Assembly (NCBI GenBank): GCA_038042195.1
Contig: JBBTET010000040.1
Span: 8,133-72,132, forward strand
Source of the DNA: JACRIM01 sp038042195
GTDB lineage: Bacteria; Planctomycetota; Phycisphaerae; UBA1845; UTPLA1
Length of the DNA: 64,000 nt
Direction: 5' to 3'
The notes under the pieces: generated by a model
Database searches by the model: none
Told to the model about the DNA's origin: nothing
What the model saw: only the letters and a program-made list of their open reading frames with translations
In this document: piece after piece, positions 18,463 through 27,197 of the stretch
Layout: the number at the start of each line of letters is the position of its first letter
Position numbering within the stretch: position 1 is the first letter of the stretch
Program-made: the position numbers and the translations under genes

Positions 18463-19604
18463 GACGCTGCATTGCGCTGAGTTGTGTGTTCATGCTTGCC
18501 GGTGCGAGGCTGTCGGCCGCGCCGGTGGCGGTGACGACGGTGGATGGTCGCACGGTGAGGGGAGAGGTCACGTCGTGGACACTGTCGGAGGGGCTGACAC
18601 TTTCATCGGGCGCGACGGTTCCGTGTCGTGATCTTGATGCGATCCAGGGAGCTTCAGGAAAAGGGACGACACCAACAGGCGCGTGGATCGTTGAATTGCA
18701 TGATGGAAGCGCGATGCTCGGTGAGCTTGCCGGCGGCGATGATCAGCATCTCTTATTGCGCCAATCGATTCTCGGTGCGATGAAGATCAGTATTGACGCA
18801 ATTGCTTGCGTGCATCGGGTCGATTTTTCAGCGAAGAAGATTCCACCGCCCGGCGATGAGGATGTCACGATCTTGTCGAGCGGTGATGCGCCGCGCGGCG
18901 GCATTGCCCGGTTTGGACGGGATGAGTTGGTGATCACCATTCACAGCGGCGAACGTGTGATGGCCTGGAAGGGCGTGCAGGCGGTGGTGCTGGCTCGGTC
19001 GAATCGGCAGTCGCTCGTGGCTCCTAGTGCCGACGTGGAGTTGGCCGACGGCTCCCGTCTGCGCGCGGAGAAACTGAACTGGCGGGAGAATCGGATCAAA
19101 CTGAGCGGGTCATTTGGCGAAGCGACGATGCGGCCCGACGACGTGAAGCGCATTGAACTGAACGGCTACCGACGAGTCTGGCTCAGTGATCTCGCGCCGG
19201 CACGGTATGAGTGTACGCCGTATCTCGATAAGTCATGGCCGTTGCAGGTGAATGCGAACGCGCTAGGCGGGCCGCTGGTGGCGCAAGGGCAGTCGTATCG
19301 GCGCGGGATCGGTTTGCACGCGGCATGCAAGGCGACGTGGACGCTGAACGGGACATACGAACGATTTCGCAGTCTCGTGGCGATGGATGATTCGGCGGGT
19401 GAGCTTGCTGATGCGGACGTGATCATCACGCTGGATGGACGAAAAGCCGTCGAGCATCGGGGACTCGCCCCACGGCAGACGCCGCGCATCGTCGATCTGG
19501 ATGTGACCGGCGCGAAGGAACTAACCATCGAGGTCGGTGTCGGACAACATGCCCACGTGCAGGACCGGGTCGATCTGCTTAATGCGGCGCTGATGGCCCC
19601 GTAG
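18459..19604 (+). CDS. Exported NPCBM-domain protein
   Basis: 381 residues with a signal peptide (CIALSCVFMLAGARLSAAP). Residues ~20-230 contain repeated small beta units (VTTVDGRTVRGEVTSW, VELADGSRLRAEKLNW) that recall SH3-like barrels. The C-terminal ~150 residues (GIGLHAACKATWTLNGTYERF, MDDSAGELADADVIITLDG, LTIEVGVGQ) match the NPCBM carbohydrate-binding module (novel putative carbohydrate-binding module, galactose-binding-like fold), common in planctomycetes. It is the last gene of the MoxR operon and could target the system to an envelope glycan. Its 3' end overlaps the convergent TMTC-like gene by 26 nt. Confidence 0.85.
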   Translation: MRRCIALSCVFMLAGARLSAAPVAVTTVDGRTVRGEVTSWTLSEGLTLSSGATVPCRDLDAIQGASGKGTTPTGAWIVELHDGSAMLGELAGGDDQHLLLRQSILGAMKISIDAIACVHRVDFSAKKIPPPGDEDVTILSSGDAPRGGIARFGRDELVITIHSGERVMAWKGVQAVVLARSNRQSLVAPSADVELADGSRLRAEKLNWRENRIKLSGSFGEATMRPDDVKRIELNGYRRVWLSDLAPARYECTPYLDKSWPLQVNANALGGPLVAQGQSYRRGIGLHAACKATWTLNGTYERFRSLVAMDDSAGELADADVIITLDGRKAVEHRGLAPRQTPRIVDLDVTGAKELTIEVGVGQHAHVQDRVDLLNAALMAP

Positions 19605-21897
19605 TGGCGGTGTCGGCGAGCAATCGGCCTGCCGCATCTTTCCAGTATCCGCCACTTGGTTGCTGCACCAATTGCGACGCAATACGTCGCGCGGCCTCGC
19701 GTTGACCATCGAGCAGGAATGCCCGTGCAACAAGGTACATGGCGGCCGGTGACCCTCTCGTGTTCTCCGACATTCGTTCAATGGTCGAGATGAAAAGGCG
19801 ACGCTTTTCAGGGGAGGCCGTTCCGAATCGGGTCGTCGTGCCTGAGGACTTGTCACATTTCACGATCGCTGACTCGTCTCCGCGCGCCAGTGTGGCGACC
19901 CCGAGCGCCCAGTTTGCGAACACATGCTCGGCGTGATCCACGGGAATCTGATTCACGGCGAGTTGCGCTTCTTTTTCGCGAGCGGCATGAATGTATCCCC
20001 ACGCCTGCCATGCCCACACCTCGTCGGTCACGATTCCCGAGGCTCGCACGCGCTCCCACAGGGCCGCCGTCTGCGCTCCTCGACCGTTTTCCACGAGGAG
20101 TATGTGCAACCAGGCCGTCGCGGTGATGTCGGACACGTCGTATTGCGCGGCACGCTCCAACAGTTGCATGGCGCGATCATCTTGCTTCGACTCCATCAGA
20201 ATGCCGGCAAGGCTGCGCAGGCTCTCGACATTGTTTTCGTTCACCACCAGGGCGCGCTCGTACATCTTCGCGGCGTCGTTCGTGTGCCCATCGCGGCGAT
20301 GACAGCGTGCCAGGGCCGTTAGCGCGGGGAGGAAGTCGGGGCTGACACTCACGAGTTTTTCGTACCGCGTTCGCGCATCGTCGTAGCGGCTGAGGTCTTC
20401 CAGGGTGAGGGCGTAGAGGAAGTTGATCCGAGTGTGCTCAGGCAATTTCTCCACGGCGATGCGCAATTCGCGCTCGGCGGCGACGTAGTCCTTTTTCAGT
20501 CGCAAAGCCTCACCCGCTGTGGCCGCGAGCCGACCGGTGTCTCCGAGCCGGGCGCGCGCCTCCGAGATGACCCGAAGTGCGGCGTCGGGGTCGCGTTGGA
20601 AAAGGTGGGCCTTCGCCAACTGTGCATGGGTGTCCGGCTCATTCGGATGGACAAAAACGACGCGCTCGTCGCGGCGAACCGAATCGACCCATGTCTCGCA
20701 AAGTTGCCGGCTCCACCAGAAACAGGCGGCCAACGTGGCAGCGACTGGCAGTCCTACCATCGCCCGCGCTATTATTGCGGAGCCTTTGCGTTTCAACGCA
20801 TCTATGGACTGCACAACCAACGCCGCGACGGCCAGGTGCAACCCGATCATTGGCAAGTACATGTACCGATCCGCCGCGAGGATTCGGCGCGTCGTGCCGG
20901 CAGCGAGGAACGGTACGAGCAGCAGTGCGAACAGTCCCAGCCCGAGAAACGCAGTGGGACTGCGTCGTCGAAGGAACATCATGGACACGGCAAAGGCGAC
21001 GATCTCGGCCACCGCGATCAGTACGCTCGGGTCCGTGAATGCCAAGTTCGGCGGCGGCGGACTCCACGCGCACAATCGGCTCGGCCAGAAATAATTCTCC
21101 ACATAGTAGCGCCCCGCGAGGAGCATGCGTACGACAGTGTTGGTCTGGTACTCCGGGTCGTCGCCGCTCGTTGCATCCAGCGTGGACGCTGCGGCAAGTG
21201 CCGTGGTTGCAAGGGCGATGGCGAGCAGGACGGCGTACACGTTCCAGTCGCGCCGAGTCAGCCGCCCGCGAACGCGCCATTCGCACCACAGCGCCGCGAG
21301 GACGGTCGTGGGCATCACCTTCGACAGCACCGAGGCGATCCATGCGACCATCGCGCCGATCGCCGATGGACCAGCAGGGCGTATGCGTAGCCAGATCATA
21401 AGCAGTGCGAAGAGCGTGCCGAGAAGGATCATGCGCCCGTTGATCCACGCGACCGTCTCGACCGCGAACGGGTGACACACGAAGAGCAGGCCCGCCAACA
21501 GCCCCACCCGCGCGCACCACGCGATGCGCCACGAGATGAAAAACGCCAACACGGCGCAGCAACCGTGCAACAGCATGTTCGTCCAGTGAAACCCGCGTGC
21601 GCTCACGGTGAACCGCCCCGTCGCATCCGGGCCGGCCAGCGCGTAGTTCACTTGAAAGCTGATCATCGGCAGGGGCTGGTACAGATCATCCGTGACGCGC
21701 GAGAGCAGGGTCCACGCGTGCTCCGGTGACGGATGATTGACGAGCAAGTGATTCAGAATGAGTCGTTCGTCGTCGCCGGAGACGAAGGTCGCCGATCGGG
21801 CGGGCCACATGCAGGCGACGGCCGCTACGAACACGATGCCCGCGAAGATCGCGCGGTATCCTGATGACGTGACTCGTTTGGGTGCGGTTGATTGCAC
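19579..21897 (-). CDS. TMTC-like GT-C membrane protein with C-terminal TPRs
   Basis: 772 residues. Residues ~15-380 form a polytopic membrane domain with the luminal/periplasmic acidic motif SGDDERLIL after the first helix, then LYQPLPMISFQVNY, HWTNMLLHG and HPFAVETVAWINGRMILLG. These are characteristic of TMTC-type O-mannosyltransferases and related GT-C proteins. Residues ~400-770 are TPR-like repeats (HAQLAKAHLFQRDPDAALRV, LTALARCHRRDGHTNDAAKM). It would be predicted to transfer a sugar from a polyprenyl-phosphate donor to an exported acceptor; this is by family only. It is divergent from folP. Confidence 0.8.
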   Translation of the reverse strand: MQSTAPKRVTSSGYRAIFAGIVFVAAVACMWPARSATFVSGDDERLILNHLLVNHPSPEHAWTLLSRVTDDLYQPLPMISFQVNYALAGPDATGRFTVSARGFHWTNMLLHGCCAVLAFFISWRIAWCARVGLLAGLLFVCHPFAVETVAWINGRMILLGTLFALLMIWLRIRPAGPSAIGAMVAWIASVLSKVMPTTVLAALWCEWRVRGRLTRRDWNVYAVLLAIALATTALAAASTLDATSGDDPEYQTNTVVRMLLAGRYYVENYFWPSRLCAWSPPPPNLAFTDPSVLIAVAEIVAFAVSMMFLRRRSPTAFLGLGLFALLLVPFLAAGTTRRILAADRYMYLPMIGLHLAVAALVVQSIDALKRKGSAIIARAMVGLPVAATLAACFWWSRQLCETWVDSVRRDERVVFVHPNEPDTHAQLAKAHLFQRDPDAALRVISEARARLGDTGRLAATAGEALRLKKDYVAAERELRIAVEKLPEHTRINFLYALTLEDLSRYDDARTRYEKLVSVSPDFLPALTALARCHRRDGHTNDAAKMYERALVVNENNVESLRSLAGILMESKQDDRAMQLLERAAQYDVSDITATAWLHILLVENGRGAQTAALWERVRASGIVTDEVWAWQAWGYIHAAREKEAQLAVNQIPVDHAEHVFANWALGVATLARGDESAIVKCDKSSGTTTRFGTASPEKRRLFISTIERMSENTRGSPAAMYLVARAFLLDGQREAARRIASQLVQQPSGGYWKDAAGRLLADTATTGPSAPH

Positions 21898-21914
21898 GTT
21901 CTATCCGGTTTGAC

Positions 21915-21929
21915 TGTGACTCTGTCACA
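21915..21929. promoter_or_regulatory. CRP-like inverted repeat between the TMTC-like gene and folP
   Basis: TGTGAC-TCT-GTCACA is a perfect 6-bp inverted repeat with a 3-nt centre in the 52-nt divergent intergenic region. It resembles a CRP/FNR-family half-site pair (TGTGA/TCACA) but with a 5-nt rather than 6-nt gap. A regulator binding here could affect both genes. Confidence 0.35.
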
Positions 21930-21949
21930 CGCCAGCCTATCATCCCGTC

Positions 21950-22801
21950 ATGTCTACGCAAGCGGACACGCGAAGTTGGCGGACCGAGCACGGAACACTT
22001 TCGTTCGGTCCGCGCTGTCTCGTGATGGGCATCCTCAACGTCACGCCTGACAGCTTCAGCGATGGCGGTGACCATTTTGCCACGGAGGCGGCCGTCGCCC
22101 GCGCGTTCGTGATGCAGGCTGAGGGGGCTGATCTCATCGACGTGGGTGGCGAGAGCACGCGGCCCGGATCGGTCGCCGTGCAAGCGGAGGAACAGATGGC
22201 CCGCGTCGTGCCGGTCTTGCGAGCGTTGCGATCCACGGGATTCACGCTTCCCATCTCCATCGACACGCGGCTTGCGTCCGTTGCTGCCGCCGCGATGGAG
22301 GCCGGAGCGGATATTGTCAATGACATCTCAGCGGCACGGCACGATCCAGCCATGCCGACGCTTTTGGCGAAGCATCGAGTTCCATTCATCGTCATGCACA
22401 TGCAGGGCACGCCGGAGACGATGCAGATCAACCCTTCGTACACCGATGTCGCGGCCGAGGTTCTGGCGTTTTTTGATACCCGTGCCGCCGAATTGGAGGC
22501 GATCGGCGTGGATACGTCGTTGATGATGATCGATCCGGGCCTGGGCTTTGGTAAGAGGATGGAACACAGCCTCGCATTGCTTCGCGAGATACGGTCGTTT
22601 CGTGGGCGATGGCCGGTGTTGGTGGGGCCGTCGCGAAAAAAGTTTCTGGGGGCCATCCTTGGCGAGGACGACCCGAAGCGGCGACTCATGGGCACGGCGG
22701 CAATCGCGGCGCACTGCGCACTGGCCGGTGTGGAGATGTTGCGCGTGCATGACGTGAAGGCGATTCGACAGGTCGTCGATACCTGCGCGGCCATCCGTTA
22801 A
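21950..22801 (+). CDS. folP: Dihydropteroate synthase
   Basis: 283 residues, standard length. It condenses 6-hydroxymethyl-dihydropterin pyrophosphate with p-aminobenzoate in folate synthesis. Visible signatures are MGILNVTPDSFSDGG (residues 26-40), the DVGGESTRPG loop, DIVNDIS, the DPGLGFGK loop and VGPSRKKFLG, the last holding the Ser-Arg-Lys that contact substrate. All expected motifs are intact. It is a single gene; the upstream neighbour is divergent and the downstream GT-C-like gene is convergent with a 4-nt stop overlap (TTAA region at 22798-22801). Confidence 0.97.
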   Translation: MSTQADTRSWRTEHGTLSFGPRCLVMGILNVTPDSFSDGGDHFATEAAVARAFVMQAEGADLIDVGGESTRPGSVAVQAEEQMARVVPVLRALRSTGFTLPISIDTRLASVAAAAMEAGADIVNDISAARHDPAMPTLLAKHRVPFIVMHMQGTPETMQINPSYTDVAAEVLAFFDTRAAELEAIGVDTSLMMIDPGLGFGKRMEHSLALLREIRSFRGRWPVLVGPSRKKFLGAILGEDDPKRRLMGTAAIAAHCALAGVEMLRVHDVKAIRQVVDTCAAIR

Positions 22802-24339
22802 CGATTTGACCGTTGCCACACGACAAATGTCTGTCGATGACCATCCCTGGGCCACGGAAATAATTGCCCCGGCCAGGCCACGGTCCATCGGGCGATCTCG
22901 TCGTCGTGCCCAAGCTCCAGGGTCGTCGCCGTGCCCTTGAGGTGGCATGGCACGTCGTAGCGAGCCACGCGATAGTTGCCGCTCGCCACATCGGCACCCA
23001 TTGCCTCGACCTCGTCATGCACGATGTGCGTCACGCCGTATTTTGCCAGGTACGCTTGCAGGCGACCACCGTGCAATGCATCTTGATACTCCATGTTATT
23101 CATCAATCCATCGCCGTTGATGATCGTGCGGTCGCTGAGGTAGGACGTCATGCCGGTCGCATCGACTTGAAACACGATGGCATCATTTGGAAGATGCGCT
23201 GCAACTTGGCGGCCCATCTCGCCCTCGGGCCGGTCGGGATATCGAACCAGGGCATCGGCAATTGCCATCGTGTTCCAGAGTGCCGCAAGGATCACGGCCA
23301 ATGTGGCCCAACTCGCATTCATCCATCGTCGGCCCAGCTCGCTCACGAACATGGCCAGCGACAGGTATGACAGCATCCAGTACCAAATCCCAAACGCGGG
23401 CCAGCGCGTGAAGGACAGCACGAGCGCTGCGTGTAAAAGTGTGGACGCCGAAAGCAGTCGGACGATTTGATGATTCGGCGTTCGCTCTCCAGCGCGCGCC
23501 GGCAAGAACACCAAAACGCCTGCCGCGAGCCAACCGGGCCATGCGTGTTTGGTCGATAGCAGCGTAGTGAAAGTAGGCAGGACCGGATGTGGGAATGAGG
23601 ACTTCAACAGTGATGAGATCGACGCGGCGTGACCAAATGTGTGAGCATTGCAAAAAGCGTAGGCGACGATCGAGAGGATGACGATGGCCCCGGTCATCCT
23701 CGTTGCGACCGCGCCGCGACCCGATGTCTGTCGGTCTCGCATGACCAGCATTACAAGTACCCAGGCAACGAACACCATCGTGTCCAGCCGGCATAGCACG
23801 AGCATCGCCAGTAGCAGACCATCACCAACCGCCGCACCGGTTGGCCGGACACGGTCCACATCGCCCCACTCCCGGACGCGCATCAACACCAAAACGATGA
23901 GCAGCCCCTGCAACCAGAACTCCATGCACGACACGCCGCGCGTCGCGAAGATGGATAGCAAGGCCGCGCTCGCCGCGCCCCAGGGGTTGCCGAAAACACG
24001 GCACGCGAATCGGAGGTACGCCATCAAAGCCGCCGTCATCACAGCCCAACACAACAGCCGCGCGGCGATCAGACCCGACTCGACGCCTGGCTTCAACACG
24101 TCGAACAGCCCGAACAACATCCACTGCCAGAGCGGGTGATAGCCGTTTGTCGGAGCAAGTCCGCTGAACGTGCTGCCAAGGCCGCGTGAATGATTGAGGG
24201 CCACTTTAAGATAGAAGTACGCGTCATCGTTCATCCATTGATACGGCCGAATGACGAGAACGATGCCGACAGCGGTGCAGAGCGCGAGGATGAAGGGGGT
24301 TCCAATGGTGCGAGATTGGGCTGACGGCGCGACCGACAT
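22798..24339 (-). CDS. Polytopic GT-C-like membrane protein
   Basis: About 513 residues with roughly ten to twelve membrane segments. The first periplasmic loop carries WMNDDAYFYLKVA followed by TNGYHPLWQW, the acidic motif and aromatic patch of GT-C glycosyltransferases of the ArnT/PMT/DUF2029 kind. The soluble C terminus (TGMTSYLSDRTIINGDGLMNN, YLAKYGVTHIVHD) resembles the C-terminal domains of planctomycete membrane glycosyltransferases. The start is uncertain: a GTG at 24381 opens the frame, but MSVAPSAQ at 24339 avoids overlap with the promoter of the divergent small gene. Glycosyl transfer activity is inferred. Confidence 0.75.
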   Translation of the reverse strand: MSVAPSAQSRTIGTPFILALCTAVGIVLVIRPYQWMNDDAYFYLKVALNHSRGLGSTFSGLAPTNGYHPLWQWMLFGLFDVLKPGVESGLIAARLLCWAVMTAALMAYLRFACRVFGNPWGAASAALLSIFATRGVSCMEFWLQGLLIVLVLMRVREWGDVDRVRPTGAAVGDGLLLAMLVLCRLDTMVFVAWVLVMLVMRDRQTSGRGAVATRMTGAIVILSIVAYAFCNAHTFGHAASISSLLKSSFPHPVLPTFTTLLSTKHAWPGWLAAGVLVFLPARAGERTPNHQIVRLLSASTLLHAALVLSFTRWPAFGIWYWMLSYLSLAMFVSELGRRWMNASWATLAVILAALWNTMAIADALVRYPDRPEGEMGRQVAAHLPNDAIVFQVDATGMTSYLSDRTIINGDGLMNNMEYQDALHGGRLQAYLAKYGVTHIVHDEVEAMGADVASGNYRVARYDVPCHLKGTATTLELGHDDEIARWTVAWPGQLFPWPRDGHRQTFVVWQRSNR

Positions 24340-24381
24340 GTCGGCATGATGGCGGAAAGAACACGATGCGTCATGCCACAC

Positions 24382-24387
24382 TATAAT
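24382..24387 (+). promoter_or_regulatory. Probable -10 element for the 90-residue protein gene
   Basis: A consensus TATAAT lies 23 nt before the ATG at 24411, with AGGAG in between at a suitable distance from the start. No good -35 is visible 16-18 nt upstream, so the assignment rests on the -10 alone. Confidence 0.4.
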
Positions 24388-24410
24388 GACCCAACAGGAG
24401 CCAATGCCTT

Positions 24411-24683
24411 ATGAGTTTTGAAGACCGTGCCGATGCCGTGATCGCCGCCCTCGATTCCGAGGAGCTCAAGCTGGTCTATCGGGTGCTGCACAAGCATCTC
24501 GGCGATCATCCCGAATTGATGGACACGGACTTCCTCATCGAATTGCAGAACTACTTGCAACGCAAGGCCCGGACCGAAGGGATCGACATCGCCGATCATT
24601 CCAAATGGGATACGTGGATCGGCAATGAGGGGGCCACGCCCTGTGACGAGCGCGTGGCGAAGCGGCGGATCATTCGGGATTGA
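24411..24683 (+). CDS. Small soluble protein of unknown function
   Basis: 90 residues, charged and mainly helical (DRADAVIAALDSEELKLVYR, FLIELQNYLQRKA), ending in a basic RRIIRD. It has no cysteine cluster, signal peptide or membrane segment. A clear AGGAG site and an upstream TATAAT support expression. I do not recognise the family. The neighbours (divergent membrane protein, convergent HDOD gene) give no functional clue. Coding is supported by signals and by non-random amino acid composition. Confidence 0.65.
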   Translation: MSFEDRADAVIAALDSEELKLVYRVLHKHLGDHPELMDTDFLIELQNYLQRKARTEGIDIADHSKWDTWIGNEGATPCDERVAKRRIIRD

Positions 24684-24712
24684 GCAGGAACCTACAAGCA
24701 CGCTGCCGAGTT

Positions 24713-25651
24713 CTAGACGACCATCTCCACAGCATGCAGATTCTCGACCAACTGTCGCCCCAGCGTCGCGAAGATTTTGCTGTTCAAGACCTCGACCTTG
24801 AGCAGGTCCGCCACGTTTCGAATCTCCGCGTCAATGCCGTCCAACGCCTTGATAAGCACATTGGTGTTCAGGTTGACGCGAATCATCGATTGCGTGCAGG
24901 CATTCACGGCCTTCGAGACGTCCGTAGTCTCGGAGAGAATCTTGCCGATCATCTGTGCGCCGCCGATCGCGCGGGCCAGGATGATGCCCTCGACCTTGGC
25001 GGGCATCTCCGTCGCCGAGCAGTGGTGATATCGCACCGCTTGCACGAGTGAATCGGGGAGGCCCCACTGCTCGATCACCAGTGCCGAGACCTCGCCGTGG
25101 GTCACGCCCATCAGGTTGTATTCGCCCTGGAGCCACTCGTCCGACTCGTGCGGCTTGTATCTTGCAGCCACCGGTGCATACACCTTTGGCAAGGCACGAG
25201 CCATGACGACGACGCCCACGTCCGCGAGCAATCCGCCGATGAAGGCCTCGTCGCGTTGTGCGGGGCAAAGCGTCTCCGCGAACTTGGACGCGAGAATGGC
25301 CGTCGCGAGCGAGCGTCGCCAGTAGTAGCTCAGGTCAACGATGTCCGTGCCGTTGCCATGCATCTGTTGCACGAGGTAGCGAGCGAGGACAAGCTCTCGA
25401 ATGCGCTTCACGCCGAGCAGCGTGATCGCCTGCTTGAGCGAGCCGACCTGTCGTGTGACGCCGAAGAGTGCCGAGTTCGAGAGTCGCAATACATCGGCCG
25501 CGATGCCGGGGTCGGTGCTGAGCAGCGCGACGAGTTGCGCGTAGTCACAGTCCGACTTCTGCGTCATCTCGTAACAACGCGTCGCGACCATCGGCATGGA
25601 TGGGATGGACGCGGAGCGCTTAATGGCATCAATGGTTTCGTGTTGCAGCAT
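24713..25651 (-). CDS. HDOD-domain signalling protein
   Basis: About 312 residues. Start chosen at ATG 25651 (MLQHETIDAIKR), preceded by GGAG 8 nt upstream; the frame extends to 25690 without a ribosome site. The HDOD domain spans ~residues 10-210, with the typical SIPSMPMVATRCYEM, LLSTDPGIAADVLRLSNSALFG, QAITLLGVKRIRELV, AFIGGLLADVGV and THGEVSALVIEQWGLP blocks. HDOD proteins lack the full HD phosphohydrolase site and act in signalling and stress responses. The C-terminal ~100 residues are helical with no recognised output domain. A promoter-like leader copy lies 120 nt upstream. Confidence 0.9.
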   Translation of the reverse strand: MLQHETIDAIKRSASIPSMPMVATRCYEMTQKSDCDYAQLVALLSTDPGIAADVLRLSNSALFGVTRQVGSLKQAITLLGVKRIRELVLARYLVQQMHGNGTDIVDLSYYWRRSLATAILASKFAETLCPAQRDEAFIGGLLADVGVVVMARALPKVYAPVAARYKPHESDEWLQGEYNLMGVTHGEVSALVIEQWGLPDSLVQAVRYHHCSATEMPAKVEGIILARAIGGAQMIGKILSETTDVSKAVNACTQSMIRVNLNTNVLIKALDGIDAEIRNVADLLKVEVLNSKIFATLGRQLVENLHAVEMVV

Positions 25652-25989
25652 GGCAGGCTCCGAGGAGACAATGGGCGCGCATCGCCTCATTGGTCATCGT
25701 GATTCCTGATTGCGCGCTTGATATGATTCTCGGTCTGGGAGCTATCCCTACAGCCGCCCGATAACTGTATCCGACATTTCCCATATGGCTTGATCCAAGA
25801 CCAAGCCGTAACGCCAACGCGCCATGATAACAGATAAGATTGTCCGATTCAGGCGTTTCGTGGGCATTTGGCCTCCCCCATTGCTTTTTTTGTTGGCACC
25901 ACCACCTTGGCCATCTGGAAGACCACCGACCGTGCGATCCTCTCTGCGCTCGGATAAAGGGTAATAGAACAAAGTGCATAGTACCAAAC
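25652..25989. other. 338-nt gap with a leader copy and no confident gene
   Basis: Between the HDOD and SUMF1 genes, both on the minus strand, there is a promoter-like leader copy (25771-25864) and, between that and the SUMF1 stop, ~125 nt containing a G/T-rich stretch and an A7 run (minus-strand sense). A 79-codon open frame at 25748-25987 spans it but shares its end with the leader repeat and has no ribosome site, so I treat it as non-coding. Confidence 0.5.
25771..25864 (-). repeat. Diverged leader/promoter repeat, copy 1
   Basis: About 94 nt on the minus strand that align over their whole length with 27198-27292 (roughly 70% identity by eye). Shared blocks are CCCACGAAAC, CCTGAAT, ATGGCGCGTTGG, GGCTTGG and GGGAAATGTCGG. 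Within it CTGAAT (25847-25852) and TATCAT (25824-25829) are separated by 17 nt, as expected of -35/-10 boxes. It stands upstream of the HDOD gene and downstream of the SUMF1 gene, in the same orientation as both. Confidence 0.65.
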
Positions 25990-27180
25990 TTAGTCCAAGA
26001 CCAGACGGAAGCCGAGGAATAACCGCTTGTCAAAGGGCACGTAGCCCACGCGGTGCGCACACCGGGACCAATCCGCAAGGCTGCTCCAACCGCCGCCGCG
26101 AAGAACACGACTCGTCCCGGACAAAGGTCCCGGCGGGTCGGTTCCCGGTGAACTCGAGTAGTAGTTGCCCCAGAACCAGTCGTTGCACCATTCCACTACG
26201 TTCCCAGTCATGTCGTACAGCCCGTAGCCGTTCGGGGCGAAATACCCCACCGGGCTGGTATAGGGATACACGCCCGTGTTGAACGTCGGATGAAAACCAC
26301 TCGTCGGGCTAGTGTCATACCCCACGTTATGAAGGCTTTGGTAGTTCGCCCGGGTATGCTGGATGGTGTCCGTTTCCGACCAAGGGAATCGATGCCCGGC
26401 CGCGCCGCCCCGGGCGGCCTTCTCCCATTCGGCTTCCGTGGGAAGCCGGTAGCCGCTTGCCGCGAAGTTGCAGACCCATGTACTTGTGTCGTAGCTCGGC
26501 GTGAAACCCTGCATCGCGCTCCGCCAGTTGCTGTAGGCCGCCGAGCCGTACCAACTCACCAGTATCATCGGGTGGTTCTCTTTGCCCGCCGTCACGTTAA
26601 ACGTGCTGCCATTCCAAGTGATCTGGCTACCTGTTGGGAAACTGGTAGTCGTGTCGCAGTACGGGTAGCTGGTCCCGCTGTTGTACTTGTAGACCACGCC
26701 GCTAGTGACGGTTATGAGGCTCCCCTGATTCATGGCCCAATTGAGTGCGTCGGCGTATTGGTAATTCGTCACCTCATAGCGGTCCATGTAATACTGGCTG
26801 ACGTATACATTGTGTACCGGAAGTTCGGCGGTGACTCCATCGTTGACGTTGTCACCCATGTTGAATGTATCGGCGAGGATGACGACCATCCCGGGCGGCG
26901 GGCAGGGCAGGCAGTTTCCGGCGAGGAGGCAAATAACGAAGCCGCCGATGTCGCCCGTGTCCACGCCCTCGTAGCAATCTAAGTCAGCGTAGGTCAGCGC
27001 GCAGTTCGGATAGGTCGCGTTGTAGTCTGTGGGGTTGGTCAGGGCCAGCACAAACGGCCCGACGTCAACGCCATCCACCTTACCGTCGCAGTTCATGTCA
27101 CCCGGTGCGGCTTGGCTCAGCGTTGCCCCTGCCGCTGCAAGTACAAGAGCTAACCTAAAGATCATGGAGCGCGTGAACAT
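25990..27180 (-). CDS. Exported SUMF1/FGE-fold protein with dockerin-like repeats
   Basis: 396 residues from ATG 27180, which follows GGAGG at 6-7 nt; the frame extends to 27252 without support. A signal peptide (MIFRLALVLAAAGATLSQA) is followed by two dockerin-type calcium-binding-like repeats (GDMNCDGKVDGVDVGPFVLAL and ADLDCYEGVDTGDIGGFVICLL, ~residues 26-85). The formylglycine-generating-enzyme sulfatase (SUMF1) domain follows from ~100 (FNMGDN, YYMDRYEVTNYQYA, YRLPTEAEWEKAARGG, YDMTGNVVEWCNDW, RVLRGGGWSS, GFRLVLD). The paired catalytic cysteines of true FGE near the C terminus are not present, so it is a lectin-like SUMF1 relative, probably a surface or extracellular binding protein. Confidence 0.9.
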   Translation of the reverse strand: MFTRSMIFRLALVLAAAGATLSQAAPGDMNCDGKVDGVDVGPFVLALTNPTDYNATYPNCALTYADLDCYEGVDTGDIGGFVICLLAGNCLPCPPPGMVVILADTFNMGDNVNDGVTAELPVHNVYVSQYYMDRYEVTNYQYADALNWAMNQGSLITVTSGVVYKYNSGTSYPYCDTTTSFPTGSQITWNGSTFNVTAGKENHPMILVSWYGSAAYSNWRSAMQGFTPSYDTSTWVCNFAASGYRLPTEAEWEKAARGGAAGHRFPWSETDTIQHTRANYQSLHNVGYDTSPTSGFHPTFNTGVYPYTSPVGYFAPNGYGLYDMTGNVVEWCNDWFWGNYYSSSPGTDPPGPLSGTSRVLRGGGWSSLADWSRCAHRVGYVPFDKRLFLGFRLVLD

Positions 27181-27197
27181 CTTCGTACCTCCAATAA

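Noticed and set aside
25748..25987. 79-codon minus-strand frame between SUMF1 and HDOD
   Set aside because: Its second half is the leader repeat that is untranslated upstream of SUMF1, and no ribosome site is present.
25990..27180. Genuine formylglycine-generating enzyme
   Set aside because: The paired catalytic cysteines near the C terminus of FGE are missing and no formylglycine-type sulfatase is nearby.
25990..27180. Cellulosome-type dockerin
   Set aside because: The repeats resemble dockerin calcium loops, but no cohesin or glycoside hydrolase scaffold gene is seen; such repeats are common at the N termini of exported planctomycete proteins.
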